A model generated the notes under the pieces. That model saw only the letters and a program-made list of their open reading frames with translations. It did not search any database and had not been told where the DNA came from. Position numbers and translations under genes: made by a program. This document shows positions 1 through 8,198 of a stretch of DNA of 64,000 bases, one piece after another. Source of the stretch: UTCFX2 sp963788145 (GTDB lineage Bacteria > Chloroflexota > Anaerolineae > Anaerolineales > UBA4823); NCBI GenBank assembly GCA_963788145.1, contig CAWBFQ010000006.1, forward strand, positions 930,001 to 994,000, given 5' to 3'. Position 1 is the stretch's first letter. Every line of letters starts with the position of its first letter.

Positions 1-870
1 ACACCGAATGCGCCGGTAAATAGGACCACCAGAAGGCCAAAACGCAACGCTGAGCGGGTACCCCACACCAATGAATACCAGATGTCCAGTTGACGCTGGT
101 TGGCTTTGTCGGACACACTCCCAAGGATAAGCCCTGCCCTGGGTGGTATAGGTATGTATCGGTTGATTTGACCGATGTTTTTGTATGTGGAAAATTCACT
201 ACCTGGATCGGGCGGCGCCAGCAGCGGCGCAGCCAGCGCGGTGAGGACAAATAACCCAACAATCAATACCCCCAACCAGATCGACACGTTTTTGCCCAGG
301 GCTGAGAGGCGTAATTTCCAGGTTCGAGCAAAAGGAAATGATGGCGTCTCTTCGGGATGAGCGAACTCCTTGGCAACAACCGGACGGCTGCGGCGACGCT
401 GGATCACAAATATGGCGCTGAACGCAACCAGCAAGAGCGCCAAGCCGCATAGTCCCCCTAGAGTCCAGCCTGAGACACCGCGGGTTGCGCCTGGCGGCGG
501 GGATGTCGCGGGTGGCTTGCTTATCAATACCTCAGATGCGTTGACGGCGGAGGCAAAAGCGGCGATGTCCGGTAGTGTTTGGCCATCGGCTTTAAGGTAG
601 ATGGCAGCCAGCGTGGCTTCCTTGTACTTACCCAGCGAGTTGTACCGCCGGCTTGCCAGGACGGCATCCTGTCTGTAGGTATAGGAATCGATGGCGGCGC
701 GCAGGTAATTAGTGCGGGTGGCTTGGTCGACATGCTCCAGGGTACCCCCGACCCATTGGACGGGCCATAGCCACCAGCCCAAGATTACCAGGCCGATAAA
801 AAGCCCCGCGATTAAGCCTGAGAACACCGGCAAATATGTAAATAGAACGGCCAGGGCGTTTTTCGTTCAT
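1..870 (-). CDS. Dpp/Opp-type ABC transporter inner-membrane permease (DppC-like), partial, with N-terminal extension
   Basis: Inner-membrane subunit of a peptide-type ABC importer, cut by the left window edge. The body reads on the minus strand from about 833 to 1. After an N-terminal TM helix and about 100 soluble residues there is a second TM helix (near 470-415), an Arg-rich stretch, and then a typical DppC start: a TM helix ending AAPLLAPPDPG and the permease-domain opening DIWYSLVWGTRSALRFG. Family members normally begin at that third helix, so about 190 residues are extra. The start is unclear. An ATG at 870, 32 bases after the upstream permease stop, opens MNEKRPGRSIYI in one frame, while the body is in the next frame (open from 866, first TTG at 833). 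A one-base indel near 830-855 or a non-ATG start would explain this. It pairs with the upstream DppB-type gene; the solute-binding protein and ATPases are not seen here. Confidence 0.75.
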
Positions 871-901
871 ACTCGCTTACAGGTTTCTGATGAAAAAGTT
901 C

Positions 902-1990
902 TCACTGTTGGATCATACTCTCACGTGAACGAGGGTCTAGGATGGCGCGTAAAACGTCTAGCACGAACATGATCACTAAGACAATGCTAACGGAGTAGAT
1001 GCTGAAACCCATGGCAATAGGCATATCCAAACCTAACGCTGTCCCATGCACGACCAGGTCTGCCACGCCTTTCAGGCCGAAGATGATCTCAATCATAAAG
1101 ACACCGGTGAAAAGGGAGGCGGCTGCCAGGGCGCTGCTGGATAAGGCTGGAGCCAGGATGTTGCGCAAACCATGCCGCCATTGCAGTCGACTTTCGGGGA
1201 TGCCGCGAGCCCTGGCAGCCGTCATGTATTCTTTGCGGCGCTCGATGATGATCGTACTGCGCACTATGCGCCCCAAGGTGGCCCAATGCACCAGGCTCAA
1301 AGTAACCACGGGCAATATCAGGTGGCGAACCGAATCGATGAAGATATCCAGCCGTCGGTTCAGCAGGCTATCGATAGTCATCAAACCGGTAAAGTGGTGA
1401 AATTCGGGGGAGAGAACCTCTTGACTGATAGCGATTCCCAAACGCCCAGGAGGAAACCAGCCCAGGAAAGAATAGAAAATGCCGAGCAGGAACAATGCGG
1501 TAATGAAGGGCGGCAGGCTGCTGGTGATATAGGCGACTGTGCGGAAGCGCGAGTCCAGAAGTCCACCCTGCCTCCAGCCGGCACGCAAACCTGACACAAC
1601 CCCAAGAGGGATGAATAGCAGCAACGAATAAATTGTCAGCTCGGCTGTGACGGGCGTCCTCCTGAGAAGAGCCTCGAACACCTCACCTTTCAAGGTAGGG
1701 CTATACCCGCCGCCGTGGGTGAAGACACTGATAACCCAGTAAACGTACTGCACGGGGAAGGGATCTTCCAGGTGATATTTCTGGATGTAGGGCTCGGTCA
1801 CTCGGCGCAACTCTTCCGTACTCATCTCGCCGGTCTGAGCCTGAATACGGTAAGGCAAATACAGCAGCGCACGCACTTCCGGCTGCACAGCAGTCAGCAA
1901 AGCCATCAGCGTGGCCGTGACGACCAGCAGGGTGAGGGGGACAAGGAGCAGACGCAGAAGTAGGAAGCGTGCGAGCGGTGACATGGACAA
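902..1990 (-). CDS. Dpp/Opp-type ABC transporter permease (DppB-like)
   Basis: A 362-residue polytopic membrane protein of the DppB/OppB family, the first permease of a peptide, nickel or oligosaccharide importer. An N-terminal TM helix (about residues 7-30) is followed by an extracytoplasmic segment of about 100 residues and then the five-helix permease core. The cytoplasmic EAA-type loop is visible as YMTAARARGIPESRLQWRHG followed by LRN, the site that docks on the ATPase. The ATG start at 1990 gives a normal-length protein. It is followed directly by the DppC-like gene, so the two probably form a heteromeric channel. No ATPase or binding protein lies upstream; the next upstream gene is unrelated. 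Confidence 0.88.
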   Translation of the reverse strand: MSMSPLARFLLLRLLLVPLTLLVVTATLMALLTAVQPEVRALLYLPYRIQAQTGEMSTEELRRVTEPYIQKYHLEDPFPVQYVYWVISVFTHGGGYSPTLKGEVFEALLRRTPVTAELTIYSLLLFIPLGVVSGLRAGWRQGGLLDSRFRTVAYITSSLPPFITALFLLGIFYSFLGWFPPGRLGIAISQEVLSPEFHHFTGLMTIDSLLNRRLDIFIDSVRHLILPVVTLSLVHWATLGRIVRSTIIIERRKEYMTAARARGIPESRLQWRHGLRNILAPALSSSALAAASLFTGVFMIEIIFGLKGVADLVVHGTALGLDMPIAMGFSIYSVSIVLVIMFVLDVLRAILDPRSRESMIQQ

Positions 1991-2147
1991 ACGCTGCGAG
2001 GAGATGGTTGGCTGAGTTAGGGTTGTGTGTAATTATAGTTCATATTTTTCGGGCGAACACGCAATCAATTGAACGGAGAGTGGCTAAGCAGCCGATCACC
2101 CTGAAAATCGCAAGATGCATTCCATCTTACTCGCTATAATTGGCTAC

Positions 2148-2864
2148 TCAGTACAGCGCCTTATATTCGGGATCCTCGCGCAGAGAAACAAGATCGCTAT
2201 CCTCTTTCGACCATTCCGTCAGACCCGGGTTCAGCTTCAGGGCTTGACGCAATTCATCTATTGCTTTGGCTTTTTGACCCGATAGCGCATGTTGGCAGGC
2301 CATGTTGTAAATCACATTCGCCTGCCAATTCTGGTCATCCACATCCAATTGGCTCAATCTGGCGGATAACGCTTCCTGAAAGGGCAGAGCATCTTCTGAG
2401 TGACCTAACTCATTGTATATCATACCTAGATGAATACTGGGATGTTCGACTGCATTCCCGACCAATTGTCGCCAGAGTGGGCGCGGGTTTTCCGCTGGCA
2501 GAATATCGGTTCGAAGCAGGTCTTCCTCGCTCAAGTTGGCTAACAGATCGATGATCGCCTGGCGAGATTGGATCGAAAGCTGGCGCGCATTTTCCCATGT
2601 CAGGGCTTGATTGGCGATGAAATCCTGATCATTAATTTCCAGATAATTATCATATCGGATAATCGGCTCGCCCCGTTGTGCTCGCTGGATGTTCTCGATC
2701 TGACGTTCCGACCAGCCGGCGTTATGACAGAGCACATCTTTCGGCGCCCAGCGCTCCAGGTCGCCGGGTTGATCTCGCTCGGATGCGCTCATCAAAGCCC
2801 CAACCATTTGCTCTTGCTGCTCGATCAGATCAAGCAATTGTAGTAACTCTTCCTTCTTGGACAT
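2148..2864 (-). CDS. DinB/ClbS-like four-helix protein fused to a TPR tail
   Basis: A cytoplasmic protein of 238 residues. The first 150 or so residues look like a DinB/ClbS-DfsB four-helix bundle, with the characteristic DVLCHNAGW segment after helix 1 and EHPSIHLGMIY near the end of the bundle. The last 60 residues form a tetratricopeptide unit (NMACQHALSGQKAKAIDELR, then ALKLNP) ending DPEYKALY, common in bacterial TPR proteins. DinB-fold proteins are often thiol- or metal-dependent small-molecule transferases or hydrolases; no function can be assigned here. The ATG at 2864 is preferred over an in-frame GTG at 2879 because GAGGAGGT lies 6 bases before it. It stands alone, with a possible promoter just upstream. 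Confidence 0.75.
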   Translation of the reverse strand: MSKKEELLQLLDLIEQQEQMVGALMSASERDQPGDLERWAPKDVLCHNAGWSERQIENIQRAQRGEPIIRYDNYLEINDQDFIANQALTWENARQLSIQSRQAIIDLLANLSEEDLLRTDILPAENPRPLWRQLVGNAVEHPSIHLGMIYNELGHSEDALPFQEALSARLSQLDVDDQNWQANVIYNMACQHALSGQKAKAIDELRQALKLNPGLTEWSKEDSDLVSLREDPEYKALY

Positions 2865-2909
2865 CTGATACCTCCTCACTCTGGTTTATCAAAAATTCAT
2901 CTTCTTGCT

Positions 2910-2938
2910 ATTATACATCGAAATTATGTTCTAGTAAC
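2910..2938 (-). promoter_or_regulatory. Possible sigma70-type promoter for the DinB/TPR gene
   Basis: On the minus strand a perfect TATAAT (2915-2910) lies 17 bases after GTTACT (2938-2933), about 45 bases before the ATG. The -10 box is ideal; the -35 box is weak. Confidence 0.35.
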
Positions 2939-2963
2939 CCCATTTATCGCCCGAATCTTAAAT

Positions 2964-2998
2964 AAAAAAAAACCAGGACAGCATGGCTATCCTGGTTT
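2964..2998 (-). terminator. Rho-independent terminator of the cold-shock gene
   Basis: On the minus strand the sequence AAACCAGGATAG-CCATG-CTGTCCTGGTTT forms a 12-bp stem with one G-T pair and runs into about ten Ts. It lies 25 bases after the cold-shock stop codon. Confidence 0.85.
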
Positions 2999-3021
2999 AG
3001 GGGCTATTTCAAGCCTGTGGT

Positions 3022-3231
3022 TTAGAGCGCTACGACGTCTTGCGCCTGCGGGCCTTTTTGACCCTGGGCGACGACGAACTCAACGCGTTGGCCTTCATTC
3101 AGATTGCGGTAACCTTCGCCGACGATCGAGTTGAAGTGAACGAAGATGTCTCCACCAGCGTCTCGCTGAATGAAGCCATAACCCTTCGAGCCATTGAACC
3201 ATTTAACAGTACCTTGTTCTTTACCAGACAT
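3022..3231 (-). CDS. Cold-shock domain protein (CspA family)
   Basis: A 69-residue single OB-fold nucleic-acid-binding protein. The RNP1 motif (KGYGFIQ) and the RNP2-like segment (DIFVHFNSI) are intact, as are the opening GTVKWFNGSKG and the closing GPQAQDV typical of CspA. It probably acts as an RNA chaperone in cold or stress. The ATG at 3231 is chosen over a longer reading to 3348 because AAAGGAG lies 9 bases upstream and the family begins here. About 170 bases of upstream sequence without a gene would allow the long 5' leader usual for csp genes. A strong terminator follows. Confidence 0.96.
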   Translation of the reverse strand: MSGKEQGTVKWFNGSKGYGFIQRDAGGDIFVHFNSIVGEGYRNLNEGQRVEFVVAQGQKGPQAQDVVAL

Positions 3232-3409
3232 GTTTTGGAACTCCTTTCTAAAAGAATATGCTTCTGTGAAACAGGGGTTCCAAATTGAAAGATTGGATCT
3301 TTGACTCGGGAACTCTGTATACAAGCATTTAATAATATCATGGATCAAGACTATTAAGGTGATAGGATTATGAGAAAATAAACATCTCGATCGATCTTCA
3401 TTAGAAATG

Positions 3410-3437
3410 AAGACCCCGATCGAGGGGTCGGGGTCTT
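3410..3437 (-). terminator. Terminator after tRNA-Val
   Basis: A perfect 10-bp stem AAGACCCCGA/TCGGGGTCTT with an 8-base loop lies 5 bases past the 3' end of the tRNA. The following T tract is short (CATTTCT). Confidence 0.7.
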
Positions 3438-3442
3438 CCTGG

Positions 3443-3517
<75 letters not shown>

Positions 3518-3535
3518 ATTTTTATCGCAGGGGGC

Positions 3536-3564
3536 ATTATACCCGATCTGCACCAACTGTGCAA
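3536..3564 (-). promoter_or_regulatory. sigma70-type promoter of tRNA-Val
   Basis: TTGCAC (3564-3559) and TATAAT (3541-3536) are separated by 17 bases on the minus strand. The tRNA 5' end lies 18 bases past the -10 box. Confidence 0.85.
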
Positions 3565-3615
3565 GAAATTATCAACAATTAAAAATCTGCCTGCGTGATC
3601 CTCGAAAGATGATCC

Positions 3616-4767
3616 TCATCTCCCAGAGCGGCCCCACAGCCCAAAACCTGCATTCCGCCGCTGCTCGCGCCGGCGCTGCTGCTCATTGATTTCTTCCACA
3701 TGGCTGAGCTTTTCAAGGATTGCCGTTTCCAGCCAGGCGCGTCCCTTCTCGGCGGTCGCCAGGCTGCCCGCGCCGTAAGCGCCGGTCTTGCTGTCATCGT
3801 CCCAGGGTGGGTTGGCGATCAATGTTCCGCCCTCGACCCAATCCATGTAATAGTTGGGCGTTCCGACGAAGTCAATTTCGTCCACAACCCTTTCCATAAA
3901 AACCAGTTCCGGGTTGAGGTGCAGCATCAAGGAAGTTTCCAGCTCTCCAGCATGCCCCATCCCACCGATGCCCGATTGGCGCAGGGATTGCAAAGACTGG
4001 ATGCCCGCCGCGCTGGACAGATAAAGCCAGGCGGTGGCGATGAATGCCCGCCGGTGGCGCTCGCCCGCATATTTGATCACATTTACCAGAAAAGAATGAT
4101 TGCCGCCGTGCCCGTTGATGAAATAGAGGCGCTCGAAACCACGTCCTACCAGCAGATCGGTGATCGCAACCCAAAAATCCTCAAATCCGCGCCCCCCGCA
4201 GTTGAGCGTGCCTGCGAAGGCCTGACGATGCGTGCTTACTCCATAAGGCATCGCCGGCAGGGTGTACACTCGTTCTGGGGCCTGTGCTGCCATCCCCGCT
4301 CCAATCGACTGGATGATGCGTGTATCCGTCATCATCGGCAAATGGAAGGCGTGCTGCTCGGTGTGGCCAACCGGCAGAATGATGACCTTGTCGCGCGCTT
4401 CGTCCGGCGGCAGCAAGTGGGGCGCAGCGTGCTGGCTGGGATGATATAAGCTAATCCCAAACGCCCCCATGTCCAGCATCGCGTCTTGAGGCGTCAGGAT
4501 GTAGACGTGGGTGAACCCGTCTTCACGCAGGCTGGCAGCCAGGTTGAGCAGCAGCGGGCGCAGCTTTTCTTGCGGCACAGCCAGACCGCTTCCCGGCCAG
4601 CCATATGGGATCGGCGGGAGCAGACCGGCTTGATCGGGGTCCCCTAGCGCGCTGGCGAGCCGTTCCAGGTCATACCCCTCTCCAAGCGGGATCACCAACG
4701 GCGTCGAGCGCGGCAGGGCATCGACGGCAGGGAAGGTCCATTCATCATATGGAAAAAACTGGGTCAT
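3616..4767 (-). CDS. Creatininase-family amidohydrolase
   Basis: A 383-residue cytoplasmic metal-dependent hydrolase of the creatininase (creatinine amidohydrolase/MftE-like) family. The metal-binding signature PVGHTEQHAFHLPMMTD lies near residues 130-147, NGHGGN is in the middle, and GHAGELETS carries the later ligands. The core matches the usual length of about 250 residues; about 115 N-terminal residues precede it, containing another metal-ligand-like DMGAFGISLYH stretch that may be a degenerate or accessory domain. The substrate is unknown; relatives open lactams or cleave amides in cofactor biosynthesis. The ATG at 4767 overlaps no other gene. The downstream neighbour on the same strand is the tRNA. 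Confidence 0.88.
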   Translation of the reverse strand: MTQFFPYDEWTFPAVDALPRSTPLVIPLGEGYDLERLASALGDPDQAGLLPPIPYGWPGSGLAVPQEKLRPLLLNLAASLREDGFTHVYILTPQDAMLDMGAFGISLYHPSQHAAPHLLPPDEARDKVIILPVGHTEQHAFHLPMMTDTRIIQSIGAGMAAQAPERVYTLPAMPYGVSTHRQAFAGTLNCGGRGFEDFWVAITDLLVGRGFERLYFINGHGGNHSFLVNVIKYAGERHRRAFIATAWLYLSSAAGIQSLQSLRQSGIGGMGHAGELETSLMLHLNPELVFMERVVDEIDFVGTPNYYMDWVEGGTLIANPPWDDDSKTGAYGAGSLATAEKGRAWLETAILEKLSHVEEINEQQRRREQRRNAGFGLWGRSGR

Positions 4768-4794
4768 AACAATCCTGCTTCCTGAACGGGATGT

Positions 4795-5446
4795 TCATAG
4801 TTGAGAGAGCAACTGCGCTTTTTTATTCTGGAATTCGGCCTCGGTCAGGATGCCATTCTGGCGCAGCTCGTCCAATTGGGCGAGTAGGGCTGGCAGGTGT
4901 GATGCTCCTCCAGCGACTGCGATATCGCCATGCGTGAAGTTCGCTCCGCTCTCGAGCTTCTCTTTGGCGTTGAGCATCGCGGTCTTGAATTCGACTGGTT
5001 TCTCAATGTGCTTAAACATATTCACGCCCAATTCGCTCGCGGTCAGGATCTCAATTTCGCCATAGTTAAACATTCGCCCCAGGACGGTTTGGGTCATCTT
5101 GATATCGTTGACTTTTTCGAGCGATAAATCTGTCACGGTCTTATCAAAGACTCCGGCGATCTGGATCACACGCCGGTTGGTGATGATGTATTGATGATTT
5201 GACCATTGCAGGATATCGCGAGTCATCGTTGCTATCGGGATTAAGATTGATCGCGAAACCAATTGCCACGCTCAGCATGGCGAACTGCGGTTCAAGTACA
5301 GCCACCGTTACGATAGCAGCCAGAAAAATGAGGATCAGAATGATCTCAAACAAGATCGAACTGATCAATAAAAACCAGTGTTGGCGGGTAGCATACAGTA
5401 TCTTCTCGTGTTCACTCAACATGCTTTCCAAATAAGATTGCGCCAT
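4795..5446 (-). CDS. Membrane PH-domain (bPH2/YdbT-like) protein with C-terminal SHOCT domain, frameshifted
   Basis: One gene read in two frames. The first frame (from ATG 5446, GGAGG 7 bases upstream) gives MAQSYLESMLSEHEKILYAT and then two TM helices; it continues out of frame to a stop at 5144. The second frame carries the bacterial PH core with HQYIITNRRVIQI and VTDLSLEKVNDI, a hallmark of the bPH2 family, and ends at 4795. The last 30 residues (LDELRQNGILTEAEFQNKKA) are a SHOCT motif. The switch lies near 5245, where one surplus base or two missing bases restore a continuous protein of about 216 residues. Such proteins are membrane-associated and of unknown role. An indel error is likelier than true inactivation, because both halves are well conserved. 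Confidence 0.78.
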
Positions 5447-5538
5447 TGCTCCACCTCCGGAATAGGCTCAACAATTGATTGAAGTTACACTATTGTGGAC
5501 TATATCAAAGCGCAGACCTTTCGTCAAGAAAAGGTTTC

Positions 5539-6793
5539 TCAGCGCAACTGCCATTCTGCGATTTGATCATGCACCAGATGATGAAATATCCCCGCCGCGA
5601 GCAGCCCACCCACGCGCTTACGATAAAGGCTGCCGGGTAACCATAGGAGGATGCCAACCACCCGCCCAGGAAGGGCGCCAGGATATTGGCCGGGGCAATC
5701 AGTGTGTTTGCCATCCCGATATAGGTCGGGCGTTCTGCCTCGCTCCCATATTCGAGGGTCATCGAGATCGCCACCGTCCAGATTGCCACATTTCCGAATG
5801 CTGCCAGGATAAAAACCAGGTAGAACCAACTGGGGGCAGGCGCCCACCAGGCTAGAAATGAGCTGATCGCCATGCAGATCAAACCAAATTCCATTACAGG
5901 CCGATGGCCCCAGCGGTCGCCGATCCAGCCCATGCCCACATTCGCGACGATCTGGGCTATCATCAAAACCGCTGTCATCACCCCGATCTCCACCTCGCTG
6001 ACCCCATGATGTTTGACTGCATAGACCGTATAAAAAGCATACCCGATCACTGCAAGCTGGGAAAACATGCGCGCGATCAGGAACCAGCGAAAGTTGGCAT
6101 TCTGGCGTAGGATTTGACCGGTATTCTTATAAATGTTGGGGATTAATGATCCGTTCTCCTGGTTGTGGAGTGCGTTCGCCGGCTCGTGGTTAGATTCAGG
6201 AAATACCACGAGATGGCAAATAGTATGGATGCGGCCATGAAAGACCATCCAAAACCATTCGGTCCTTTCACATTCCCAAGGAGCAGGCCAGCTAACACCG
6301 CCCCCAGGCTGGCGAGCATGTTGGCTGCTCCGGCCTGCGCGCCAAAAAAAGTGCCTCTCCGCTCGCCCGGGATGATCTTGGCGATCATGCTCTGCCACGG
6401 GTTAGCGGTTAACCCGGCTCCTAATCCCTGAATGACCAGCATCCCAAATGTCAGGATCAAGCCGGTCTGGATTCCAATTTTCGGTAATAAGAATGCGATG
6501 ATTCCAAATCCAAGATAGGGCAGACGCTCCAGGACCGAAAGCCTGACAACCAGCGGCTTTAACCGTTGTTGACGGGTGACCCAACCGGCGATAAATAATT
6601 GCGGAAGCTGCCAACCAGCAACGTGAATTGCCGGAATAAGACCGATTAAAATTGGCGAGTCCGTCATGGTGCTGACAAAGAGCGGCATGATCGTGACAAC
6701 AGAGGCGAACCCAATCCCAAAGCCGAAGAAAGCCCCGTCAAGAAGGTTTACGGTTGTGTTGTGGCGCAAGGATCGCAGCAATTCGGGGTTCAT
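5539..6793 (-). CDS. Major facilitator superfamily transporter, two frame changes
   Basis: A 12-helix secondary transporter broken twice. Frame one runs from ATG 6793 (MNPELLRSLRHNTTVNLLDG) through the first six helices to ISWYFLNLTTS. Near 6190 the frame changes, and the second half resumes as EPANALHNQENGSLIPN and runs to GYPAAFIVSAWVG. Near 5620 it changes again to LLAAGIFHHLVHDQIAEW with a stop at 5539. Loop motifs such as GWIGDRWGHRP (MFS motif A type) are intact. The ATG overlaps the stop of the upstream exonuclease gene as ATGA, so the two are translationally coupled. The start at 6793 is preferred over 6853 for this reason. Substrate unknown. Confidence 0.82.
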
Positions 6794-8068
6794 TGCGCCC
6801 CGTCCAGTTTTCTTTTCAAGCGCTCTAGCCGATGTTGTAATACGGTCATCCATTCACGTTTTTGATAGCTGTTCAGGAAAGGTTGATGCGCGCTGGCAGC
6901 GGGAGGTATTTCGATCAACGCAATTGCGGATTCCGTCCAATACAGCGCCTGGGCATTGTCATTCAGGTGATGTTCATAGCATTTGGCCAGTTCGATGTGT
7001 GATTCCAGATGCTGGAAGACGCGCTGCTTGCTGCCACAACGAAATGGCGGCTTCAAAATCATTCTGGCGTTTGCGGATAGAAGCCAGACGTCCCAAAGCC
7101 TGAAGTAGAACCGCCGCCTCAATCCGCTGGTGTTGTACGTCTTCATGCTCCAGACCATGAATATACAGTTCAGTCGCCCGATCCAGGTTGCCCAGGTCCT
7201 CGAATAATTTCGCCAGGGCGATCAAATCGGTTCCGAAGCGCGCCCCTTGTTTGATTGGATCGGTGAGCAGCCAGGACATATGATCCAATAAAGCAGCAAG
7301 AGAGACCACGTCCATTGCATTATGATAGAGCACGTTCTTGATTGGGTCTGGATCGCCGTCGCGTAAAAACGTGAAATAGATTTCTGGAATTAGCCAACCG
7401 GGGATATCCTGCTCGCTGCGTAGCGAACCCAGGATGTGTGCTTCCAGGTTGGTCAGCGTCCGGCTCGGCAGGCGGTCGCGCCACAAACGGCGGGCCAGAT
7501 GGAGCAAATCGATATGCGCCAGGTCAAGTAATGGGCAGCGCAGCCCGTGGGTACTAAAGCGAGTGACCAGTAATGGCAGGTCGAACGCTTTCCCATTGAA
7601 GGTGGCAATCGCCTGGCAGGGACCTGCAAATGATTCCAGGGCAGCCAATTGAGCAGATTCTTCCAGTGGATCGCGCATGAAAAACTGACGCAAGATGAAA
7701 GCATCCCCACAGAACCGGCCTGCTCCGATCAGAAAAGCATAGGTTCCGGTCCCGCCTGAAAGACCGGTGGTTTCAGTATCCAGGAACAGGATCGATTCGG
7801 GATCCATCAAACGGATGCGCTCATCTCTTGCCCAGTGCGCCAGTTCCTCCAAAGGAGCTGTTATCTGTAGGGCTGTCTGACCTTGCAATTGTCCAAGCGG
7901 ATAGCGCGTTTCGACGACAAACGCCTCGCCCATGGGCGTCTCAATCAGAACGCCGCCCAAATCTTGAAGCAAACGCTCTGGTTGGGGCACGCGAATGGGT
8001 GGTTTGAGCTCCTGGACGCCAACTTTTACACCCAGCGCTTTCAGCCGATCTGAGATCGAAAGGGGCAT
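6790..8068 (-). CDS. YprB-type RNase H-like (DEDD) exonuclease with TPR tail, frameshifted
   Basis: A cytoplasmic DEDD-fold nuclease. ExoI is visible as FLDTETTGL (D97, E99), ExoII as ATFNGKAFDLPLL, and ExoIII as YHNAMDVVSL, so all four acidic residues are present. This arrangement is typical of the uncharacterised YprB family. After residue 270 a TPR-like region follows (LAKLFEDLGNLDRATELYIH). The frame from ATG 8068 runs to a stop at 6974, but the TPR continues in another frame (HIELAKCYEHHLNDNAQALY) and ends at 6790. One indel near 7015 joins them into about 425 residues. The stop overlaps the start of the MFS gene (ATGA), which supports the second frame being the real end. Confidence 0.82.
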
Positions 8069-8115
8069 GTTAGGAATTTACCTGCAAAACGAAATTCGGC
8101 ACTCTTGAGCTTCTT

Positions 8116-8163
8116 GATTGAAAAATCTATCAACTTGACTTTTCAATCTATCGGTGCTATTGT
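8116..8163 (+). promoter_or_regulatory. Promoter with overlapping inverted repeat upstream of the giant secreted protein
   Basis: TTGACT (8135-8140), a 17-base spacer and TATTGT (8158-8163) give a plausible sigma70 promoter 36 bases before the ATG at 8199. An inverted repeat GATTGAAAA (8116-8124) / TTTTCAATC (8140-8148) overlaps the -35 region, as an operator would. Confidence 0.55.
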
Positions 8164-8198
8164 ATCATCCTAGACTGGGAATTTAATGGAGTAACGAT

